Assembly: GCA_003445855.1 (NCBI GenBank)
Contig: DMCG01000041.1
Coordinates: 9,141 to 17,597 of the forward strand
Origin: Spartobacteria bacterium
GTDB taxonomy: Bacteria; Verrucomicrobiota; Verrucomicrobiia; Chthoniobacterales; UBA10450
Direction of reading: 5' to 3'
DNA length: 8,457 bases
This document shows positions 1-4,867 of this stretch, in pieces. The first letter of the stretch is position 1, and each line of letters begins with the position of its first letter. Position numbers and translations under genes: made by a program. The notes below the pieces were generated by a model. The model was not told where the DNA came from. It worked only from the letters and a program-made list of their open reading frames with translations, and did not search any database.

Positions 1-14
1 GTTTTCGGCTGCTG

Positions 15-605
15 TCACTGCTCGAACTTCTTGACGACCACCGCCGGATTACCAGCAACGACCACATTCGGCGGCACGCTCTTGGTAACCACCGATCCCG
101 CAGCGATCACAGAGTTTTCGCCAATGGTTACGCCTTTCAAAATTACGGCATTCATACCGATCCAGACATTGTCGGCAATTCTAACCGGCGCGGTTTTCAG
201 CTTTGGCCGCGCCGGACGATCTTTGAAAAATGGCGCGAGCGCCTGCGCGTCGATAAGGCGTTGCGTCGGCTCAAGCGGATGAAAATCGGAATCGGCGATG
301 CCAACGTTCCACGAGATGAGACAGTGCGATCCGATGTCGATCTTTTCCTCGACCATGATGAGCGCGCCGTTCAACAAAGTGAAATCGCCGATTGTGCAGC
401 GCCCATTTTCACCAACCGCAAAAGAGCATCCCGCGTAACATGAGACATGTTTACCGATCACAATCGCATTTGACTTTCTGCTGCGGAGATGACGAAAAAT
501 CTGCGCGGTCTCGCAATAAAATCCTTCGCCAAACTCCACGTTCGAGGGAATCGGATGCGGCCACCAATCGCTTTCAACATGTCGATCTTGTCGGACGTTG
601 CTCAT
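15..605 (-). CDS. Left-handed beta-helix O-acetyltransferase (maltose/NodL/WbbJ-like)
   Basis: This 196-residue protein probably transfers an acetyl group from acetyl-CoA to a sugar hydroxyl in the cytoplasm. Hexapeptide-repeat segments are visible at about residues 48-93 and 141-190. The C-terminal block has the family hallmarks: WIG (148-150), VILKGVTIGENSVIAAGSVV, and the VPPN...VAGNPA ending before VKKF. The likely catalytic histidine is H109 in DSDFHPLE, matching the conserved His-Pro of galactoside and maltose acetyltransferases. The start at 605 is chosen because its ATG overlaps the TGA of the upstream ABC exporter (ATGA), which implies translational coupling; an open frame extends further upstream but lies inside the exporter gene. 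The substrate cannot be read from sequence. Pairing with an exporter suggests surface glycan or lipid decoration, which is inference. Residues 6-10 (QDRHV) and 88-91 (KIDI) are encoded by copies of the dispersed AAGATCGACAT motif. Confidence 0.93.
   Translation of the reverse strand: MSNVRQDRHVESDWWPHPIPSNVEFGEGFYCETAQIFRHLRSRKSNAIVIGKHVSCYAGCSFAVGENGRCTIGDFTLLNGALIMVEEKIDIGSHCLISWNVGIADSDFHPLEPTQRLIDAQALAPFFKDRPARPKLKTAPVRIADNVWIGMNAVILKGVTIGENSVIAAGSVVTKSVPPNVVVAGNPAVVVKKFEQ
334..344 (-). repeat. Dispersed motif copy AAGATCGACAT
   Basis: An exact copy of the window's recurrent 11-mer lies inside the acetyltransferase gene, on its coding strand, where it is read as Lys-Ile-Asp-Ile. It is in a different reading frame from the copy at 579-590 in the same gene, so protein constraint alone does not explain both. 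Confidence 0.6.
579..590 (-). repeat. Dispersed motif copy CAAGATCGACAT
   Basis: An exact 12-mer copy lies 15 bases inside the acetyltransferase start and is read as Gln-Asp-Arg-His. It sits next to the ATGA junction with the ABC exporter, that is, at a gene border. Confidence 0.65.
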
Positions 606-2344
606 GTGTGAAATTTTCCCGAAGTGTAGAGCTTCGCGTAAACTCCGCCGCACGCGACTAGTTCGGGTCCGCGGCCCTGCTCTACAATGCGCCCGCGCTC
701 CAGCACGACGATTTGATCGCAATTGTGAATCGTGGCGAGTCGATGGGTCGCGATCAATGTCGTGCGTCCACGCATCAGTGCCTTGATCGTTTCCATAATG
801 GCCGCTTCGGTCGTCGGGTCGAGCGCCGAAGACGGTTCATCGAGAAGCAGAATTGGCGCATTTTTTAAAAAGGCGCGCGCAATTCCGATACGTTGTCGCT
901 GGCCGACACTCAAATGTCCGCCCCGTTCTCCGACCGGACTCGCATACCCGTTCGGGAGTTGCCGAATAAAATCATCAGCCTGGGCGCGTCGCGCGGCATC
1001 GACAATTTCATCTTCGGTCGCATTCGGTCGCCCGTAGGCAATGTTTTCGCGTACGGTCGTGGAAAAGAGCAGGGTGTCTTGCAAGACAATTGCGATCTGC
1101 GCGCGCAATGATTTCTTTGTGATGGTGCGGAGATCGCGGCCATCGATCGCGATTGAACCTTCAGTGGGATCATAAAACCTGGGCACCAAACTCAAAAGCG
1201 TGCTTTTCCCCGCGCCCGTTCCTCCCACGAGCGCGACGATTTGGTTTGGTGAAATCGCAAGATCGACATTATGCAGCACATGTCGATCTTGCGCGTAACC
1301 AAAGGACACATTTTGGAATCGCAGCGCGCCTTTGGTTTCGGCAATCGCAATCGCCGCCGGCGAATCGACTACATCATCCTGGCCATCCAGCACTTCGAAG
1401 CAACGCTTCGCTCCCGCGGTCGCGCCTTCCATCGCCCATGCTGTGTAAGTGAGCGATTCGAGCGGCTGATAGAGCATCAATAAATACGCGCTGAAGACGA
1501 GGAGCGAACCGAGAGTAAGGGTGCCGGCGAGGACATGGAGCGTGCCGACGTAATACATCGCCGCCGTCCCGATGACCATGAGCGTGCTGATCACAAGCGC
1601 GCTGTTCACATTCGTTAGCGTTAGACGCAGATTTGCCTGCAAACTCTGGCTGGCTTGTTGGTGGAATTGCCCAACTTCAAATTCTTCGCGCCCGAACGCG
1701 TGCACCATGCGGATGGAGCTGAGACCTTCCTGCACTTGCGCGAGAATTGCGCTCTCGCGCTCCTGAATGAATGTGGATTCGCGACGAATCCGGCGCGCAA
1801 AAAAGTAAATCGCGGCCACCACCGGCGGAACGATGGCAAGCGAAAGCAACGCGAGCTGCCAATCAAGCCGTACCATGATCAGAAACGTGCCGACGAGCGT
1901 GATTGTCGATCCAAAAATATTCGTAAAGCCTTTGTTGTAGATCGTCTGGATCGACTGCGAATCGTACGCGACGCGAAAACTCGAATCGCTGGAACGGCGC
2001 ATATCGTGGTACTTGAGCGAGAGCGATTGCAGGTACGCGTAAAGGTCGGTCCGAAGCTTAAGCAGCGCTTGCAGACCGATTTTGACGAAGAGGTAGTTGG
2101 TGATCCAGTTAATGATGCCCCAGAAAAGCTGAATCACGACGAGCGCCAGGCAGAGCAGGGGAATCCACAGACGCCAGTCACTGCGCGCGGCCGCATTCGC
2201 CCGCAGAAAATCGTCGACAATAATCTTGAACGGCCACGGCTTGAGAAGGTTCAAACCGATTCCGGAAAGCGTGAGCACGAGACCGAAAACTGTTTGTCCC
2301 CAAAAGGGACGATAGTATCGAAGGACGCGCCGGTAGATCGACAT
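602..2344 (-). CDS. MsbA-like ABC exporter (fused transmembrane and ATPase domains)
   Basis: This 580-residue half-transporter would act as a homodimer in the inner membrane, using ATP to export a lipid, glycolipid, peptide or drug. The N-terminal half holds about six membrane segments (roughly 14-36, 58-80, 136-158, 161-183, 247-267, 275-295). The ATPase domain starts near residue 340: Walker A GGTGAGKST (374-382), Q-loop Q422, signature LSVGQ (478-482, with Val replacing the usual Gly), Walker B ILLLDE (498-503) and switch histidine H534. Length and order are normal for the MsbA/LmrA type. The ATG at 2344 gives the typical MSIYRRVLRYYRP opening, but no Shine-Dalgarno site precedes it. The downstream acetyltransferase overlaps its stop codon by 4 bp, so the two are co-translated. 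Substrate is unknown; lipid or glycan export is inferred from that neighbour. An inverted repeat of the dispersed motif lies within the ATPase coding region. Confidence 0.95.
   Translation of the reverse strand: MSIYRRVLRYYRPFWGQTVFGLVLTLSGIGLNLLKPWPFKIIVDDFLRANAAARSDWRLWIPLLCLALVVIQLFWGIINWITNYLFVKIGLQALLKLRTDLYAYLQSLSLKYHDMRRSSDSSFRVAYDSQSIQTIYNKGFTNIFGSTITLVGTFLIMVRLDWQLALLSLAIVPPVVAAIYFFARRIRRESTFIQERESAILAQVQEGLSSIRMVHAFGREEFEVGQFHQQASQSLQANLRLTLTNVNSALVISTLMVIGTAAMYYVGTLHVLAGTLTLGSLLVFSAYLLMLYQPLESLTYTAWAMEGATAGAKRCFEVLDGQDDVVDSPAAIAIAETKGALRFQNVSFGYAQDRHVLHNVDLAISPNQIVALVGGTGAGKSTLLSLVPRFYDPTEGSIAIDGRDLRTITKKSLRAQIAIVLQDTLLFSTTVRENIAYGRPNATEDEIVDAARRAQADDFIRQLPNGYASPVGERGGHLSVGQRQRIGIARAFLKNAPILLLDEPSSALDPTTEAAIMETIKALMRGRTTLIATHRLATIHNCDQIVVLERGRIVEQGRGPELVACGGVYAKLYTSGKFHT
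1258..1291. repeat. Perfect 12-bp inverted repeat of the dispersed motif
   Basis: CAAGATCGACAT (1258-1269) and ATGTCGATCTTG (1280-1291) are exact reverse complements separated by 10 bases. Both are full copies of the dispersed motif. The structure lies in the ABC exporter coding region just before the ATPase core (around residues 352-363, QDRHV...NVDL), where it could form a 12-bp hairpin in mRNA or single-stranded DNA. Confidence 0.8.
2334..2344 (+). repeat. One-mismatch motif copy at the ABC exporter start
   Basis: TAGATCGACAT differs from the AAGATCGACAT consensus at its first base. On the minus strand it begins with the exporter's start ATG, giving codons for Met-Ser-Ile-Tyr. Confidence 0.4.
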
Positions 2345-2368
2345 GGAAATTTAAGATTGCAGGTTCCG

Positions 2369-2444
2369 GATTTCAGATTCAACTACGGGCGCGGCGCGCT
2401 TGTTCATCGCAAAGGCTAAATCTGAAATCTGAAATCTGAAATCT
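2369..2444. repeat. Heptamer (AAATCTG)n linker in the divergent intergenic region
   Basis: The plus strand has nearly four head-to-tail copies of AAATCTG at 2418-2444, ending 4 bases before the DedA start codon. A single inverted unit, GATTTCAGATT (2369-2379), lies 25 bases upstream of the ABC exporter start, so the same AATCTGAAATC sequence precedes both divergent genes. Unit and inverted copy could pair as an 11-bp stem. The tandem array occupies the place where a ribosome binding site would be expected. No convincing -35/-10 pair was found in the 104-bp spacer. Confidence 0.75.
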
Positions 2445-2448
2445 TTTC

Positions 2449-3087
2449 ATGCACCATCTTCTGGAACTGTGGTTTGGGTGGGTCCTTACCGGAGGCTACA
2501 TAGGCATCGTCATTCTCATGGCGATGGGCAGCTCGCCGTTGCCGGTGCCTGCTGAAGTCGTAATTCCGCCCGCGGCGTTTTTGGCGGCGCAGGGTCATCT
2601 CAGTTTCAGCGGCGTCATCATCGCCGGGACGATCGGTTGCTACCTGGGTGGCGCAGCGGTCTATTGGATTTCGCTGCTCGTTGGCCGGCCAATCATTGTG
2701 CGCTACGGCCGCTTCTTATTGCTAAATCCGCACAAACTCGAACAGGCGGAGATCTGGCTAAGTCGCTATGAAGCCGGTGGAGTTTTCTTTGCGCGGCTCC
2801 TCCCGGTCGTGCGTCATGTCATTTCGATTCCAGCAGGAATTGTCCGGATGAATTTTACCAGCTTCAGCGTGGTCACGATTCTGGGTTCGGCGATTTCGTG
2901 TAGTCTCCTGGCTTATTTGGGCCACCAAGCTTATTTGGCGGAGCCTGAACTTTTGACGAAACCCGAGGCTATGATGCACTTCATCCGGGGACAATCGAGT
3001 TGGATACTGCTAGTGGTCACGCTTTTTGCCGCACTCTATATATTGACGATACGGCTGATGAAACCGCGATTGACACCGCCGGATTAA
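2449..3087 (+). CDS. DedA-family inner-membrane protein
   Basis: This 212-residue multi-pass membrane protein belongs to the DedA (SNARE-associated/VTT) family, whose members are linked to lipid-carrier scrambling, membrane homeostasis and proton-dependent drug tolerance. Visible family motifs are the re-entrant PLPVPAE segment (30-36, with acidic E36), the glycine-rich GCYLGGAAVYWISLLVGR (63-80), and FFARLLPVVRHVISIPAG (113-130), which carries the conserved arginines R116 and R122. A C-terminal membrane helix covers about 185-204. Length is typical. The ATG at 2449 follows the AAATCTG repeat array by 4 bases with no Shine-Dalgarno site. It is divergent from the ABC exporter, and the sigma-54 unit downstream appears independent, so DedA is probably expressed alone. 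The exact substrate is not readable. Closest named relatives could be DedA, YqjA or YohD types, and no symbol is assigned. Confidence 0.93.
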   Translation: MHHLLELWFGWVLTGGYIGIVILMAMGSSPLPVPAEVVIPPAAFLAAQGHLSFSGVIIAGTIGCYLGGAAVYWISLLVGRPIIVRYGRFLLLNPHKLEQAEIWLSRYEAGGVFFARLLPVVRHVISIPAGIVRMNFTSFSVVTILGSAISCSLLAYLGHQAYLAEPELLTKPEAMMHFIRGQSSWILLVVTLFAALYILTIRLMKPRLTPPD

Positions 3088-3178
3088 TCGTTCAGTGTTC
3101 ACAAATAAGACATAAGTGTCAAAGATTTCGATCCAGCCGGAGTAATCTTGCGTCGGAGAAAAAGGAGGTTCCCACGCT

Positions 3179-3194
3179 ACGGGAGAATACCCGT
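3179..3194. promoter_or_regulatory. Small inverted repeat abutting the sigma-54 promoter
   Basis: ACGGG (3179-3183) and CCCGT (3190-3194) form a 5-bp inverted repeat with a 6-base centre, ending 3 bases before the -24 element. It could be an operator for a protein that modulates the promoter. The arms are short and chance is possible. Confidence 0.3.
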
Positions 3195-3196
3195 CA

Positions 3197-3213
3197 TTGG
3201 CACTTTACTTGCT
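3197..3213 (+). promoter_or_regulatory. Sigma-54 (RpoN) -24/-12 promoter
   Basis: TTGGCAC followed by five bases and TTGCT matches the classical TGGCAC-N5-TTGCW sigma-54 consensus at every defined position. The invariant GG (3199-3200) and GC (3211-3212) are separated by the required 10 bases. Transcription would be expected to start about 12 bases after the GC, near 3224, leaving a leader of only about 9 nt before the ATG at 3233. Sigma-54 promoters need an activator ATPase; its binding site would lie upstream, possibly within the end of the DedA gene, and was not identified. Confidence 0.75.
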
Positions 3214-3232
3214 CCTAAAAAGGGGAATTCCT

Positions 3233-3415
3233 ATGAAAAAGACGACCCAAATCCTGAAGCCACGCCCCAAATTTTCCCTCGGAGACCTGATCCTGACGGT
3301 GAGTTCCTGCACGAAGAACACAAAAGAAACGGTCGCAACGGTAGCCGACCTTTTTGCCAGCGGCCGGGTGCGCGTTCAAAACAACGGCCGGTTTATTCGC
3401 GCCCGCGTTTGTTAA
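3233..3415 (+). CDS. Small basic protein of unknown function, sigma-54-driven
   Basis: This 60-residue protein was not recognised as a named family. It is strongly basic (12 Lys/Arg against 3 Asp/Glu). After a Lys/Pro-rich start, residues 15-26 and 29-43 look helical, and 45-59 (RVRVQNNGRFIRARV) look like a two-strand hairpin. That helix-helix-wing order resembles a minimal winged-helix nucleic-acid-binding fold, which is inference. Cysteines occur at 26 and at the last position, 60. The ATG at 3233 is preceded by AGGGG 7 bases upstream, but part of that lies at or before the predicted transcription start. A sigma-54 promoter ends 19 bases before the ATG and an intrinsic terminator begins 27 bases after the stop, so it forms its own transcription unit. 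Longer open frames across the same DNA lack this context. Confidence 0.72.
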   Translation: MKKTTQILKPRPKFSLGDLILTVSSCTKNTKETVATVADLFASGRVRVQNNGRFIRARVC

Positions 3416-3419
3416 ACGG

Positions 3420-3430
3420 CAAGATCGACA
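3420..3430 (+). repeat. Dispersed motif copy CAAGATCGACA
   Basis: An exact copy lies 4 bases after the stop codon of the small basic protein and 12 bases before the terminator stem, so it is part of the 3' untranslated region. Confidence 0.6.
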
Positions 3431-3442
3431 ATCGAATTTGAT

Positions 3443-3482
3443 AATCGCTCCGGCGGCGAGTCTTCCGGAGCGATTTGTTTTT
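3443..3482 (+). terminator. Strong intrinsic terminator
   Basis: AATCGCTCCGG (3443-3453) and CCGGAGCGATT (3465-3475) form a perfect 11-bp GC-rich stem with an 11-base loop, followed by TGTTTTT (3476-3482). This is a textbook rho-independent terminator on the plus strand. It closes the small sigma-54 gene and separates it from purB. Confidence 0.9.
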
Positions 3483-3529
3483 CGCACAAAACGCTTTCCG
3501 CGCTGAGCGAGCGCTTTTATCTTGGCACG

Positions 3530-4825
3530 GTGATCGATCGTTATTCCCGGCTGGAGATGCGCCAGATTTGGTCGGACAAGCGGAAATTTGAGATTTGGCT
3601 CGAGATTGAAATACTCGCCTGCGAGGCGATGGCCGAGTTCGGTCAAATCCCAAAACAAGACGCCGCCGAAATTCGAAAACGCGCGCGCTTCTCCATTCCC
3701 GAGATCGCGGAGATCGAGAAGCGCACAAATCACGACGTCATCGCCTTTCTCGAAAACGTGGCGGAATCAGTGGGGCCCGCGGCGCGCTGGATCCATCAGG
3801 GTCTGACCTCCTCGGATATTTTGGACACGGCGCTCGCGGTCCAGTTGACCGAATCAGCGAGAATCCTGAGTGAAGACGTAAAAAAATTGCGCACGGCGGT
3901 CGCCGATCGAGCGCAACGCTTCAAGATGACGCCGATGATCGGCCGCAGCCATGGTATCCACGCGGAGCCAACCACGTTCGGGTTAAAACTCGCTTTGATG
4001 TTCGACGAATTTGGGCGCGCGGAGGAGCGACTGAGACAGACGCTGGAACGCATTCGAATCGGAAAACTGAGCGGCGCAGTCGGCACGCATGCCCATGTCG
4101 ATCCTGCGGTCGAGCGTGCCGTTTGTGAGAAACTTGGATTGAAGCCGGCGACGATTTCCACACAAATCGTGCAACGCGATCGGCATGCGGAGTTCCTGGC
4201 CACTCTCGCCGTGATTGCATCGAGCGTCGATCGCTGGGCCACTGAATTTCGTCATCTCCAGCGGACCGAGGTTCTCGAAGTGGAAGAACTGTTTACTGAA
4301 GGGCAGAAAGGCAGTTCGGCGATGCCGCATAAACGCAACCCGATCACCAGTGAAAGGCTAAGCGGTTTGGCGCGCGTTATTCGCGGCAATGCGGTTGTAG
4401 CGCTGGAAAATGTCGCGCTGTGGCATGAGCGCGATATCAGTCACTCGAGCGCGGAAAGGATCATTTTGCCGGACTCATGCACGCTTCTCGATTACATGCT
4501 GGTGAAGTTGCGTGAAATTGTCGAAGGCTTGCAGGTTTATCCGGAACGAATGGAGGCGAACCTCGCCGTGACCAAAGGCCTGTATTTTAGCCAATCGATT
4601 TTGCTCGCGCTCACGCGCGCGGGCGCGGAGCGGCAGAGCGCGTATGAAGCGGTCCAACGTGCCGCGATGAAGACTTGGAAAGGCATGGGGACTTTTGCGG
4701 AGAATGCAAAGCAGGAACCCGAAATCGCGGCGCGACTTTCCGCGGTGGAAATCGATCGCCTTTGCTCGTTGGATGTTCATTTCCAACATGTCGATGCAAC
4801 ATTCAAGGCCCTCGGGTTAAACTAA
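3530..4825 (+). CDS. purB: Adenylosuccinate lyase
   Basis: This 431-residue cytoplasmic enzyme catalyses two steps of purine synthesis: SAICAR to AICAR plus fumarate, and adenylosuccinate to AMP plus fumarate. It acts as a homotetramer. Residues line up with the Bacillus subtilis enzyme numbering known for this family: H68 (TNHD), H89 (IHQGLTSSD), H141 (GRSHGIHAEP), and the flexible signature loop GSSAMPHKRNP (261-271) with K268 and E275 following. Length is normal for the short bacterial class. The start is GTG at 3530, giving the typical MIDRYSR opening; no good Shine-Dalgarno site precedes it. Only 47 bases separate it from the upstream terminator, so its promoter must lie in or close to that spacer; none was convincingly seen. 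It stands alone, without other pur genes, and converges with the response-regulator gene. Confidence 0.98.
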   Translation: MIDRYSRLEMRQIWSDKRKFEIWLEIEILACEAMAEFGQIPKQDAAEIRKRARFSIPEIAEIEKRTNHDVIAFLENVAESVGPAARWIHQGLTSSDILDTALAVQLTESARILSEDVKKLRTAVADRAQRFKMTPMIGRSHGIHAEPTTFGLKLALMFDEFGRAEERLRQTLERIRIGKLSGAVGTHAHVDPAVERAVCEKLGLKPATISTQIVQRDRHAEFLATLAVIASSVDRWATEFRHLQRTEVLEVEELFTEGQKGSSAMPHKRNPITSERLSGLARVIRGNAVVALENVALWHERDISHSSAERIILPDSCTLLDYMLVKLREIVEGLQVYPERMEANLAVTKGLYFSQSILLALTRAGAERQSAYEAVQRAAMKTWKGMGTFAENAKQEPEIAARLSAVEIDRLCSLDVHFQHVDATFKALGLN

Positions 4826-4840
4826 CGCGAATCAGGCCGT

Positions 4841-4850
4841 AAGATCGACA
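4841..4850 (+). repeat. Dispersed motif copy AAGATCGACA
   Basis: An exact copy sits in the 42-bp gap between the convergent stop codons of purB and the response-regulator gene, 15 bases after the purB stop. No canonical terminator is visible in this gap. Confidence 0.6.
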
Positions 4851-4867
4851 ATTATAAAAGCGCCCGG

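Noticed and set aside
478..482. No separate DNA feature: these are exporter residue numbers for the LSVGQ signature variant (nucleotides about 899-913).
   Set aside because: Replacement of the first Gly in LSGGQ occurs in functional ABC proteins, so it is not evidence of a defective transporter.
606..722. An upstream extension of the acetyltransferase to 722.
   Set aside because: The added 39 residues are arginine-rich, without family resemblance, and lie inside the end of the exporter gene. The ATGA overlap at 605-602 is the natural start.
1655..2419. Plus-strand open frame of 254 codons opposite the ABC exporter.
   Set aside because: It is fully antisense to a clear ABC exporter gene. The translation is rich in charged residues with no family resemblance, as expected for a shadow of GC-rich coding DNA.
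3161..3218. AAAGGAGG at 3161-3168 ahead of a short frame ending TRHWHFTCS and a stop, suggesting a leader peptide.
   Set aside because: No ATG, GTG or TTG lies at a usable distance, and the sigma-54 promoter at 3197-3213 overlaps it, so a leader peptide in that transcript is not possible.
3148..3441. A 97-codon plus-strand frame overlapping the small basic protein.
   Set aside because: It would run through the sigma-54 promoter and past the stop of the small gene, and has arginine/proline-rich composition typical of a wrong frame. The frame starting at 3233 has the better start, promoter and terminator fit.
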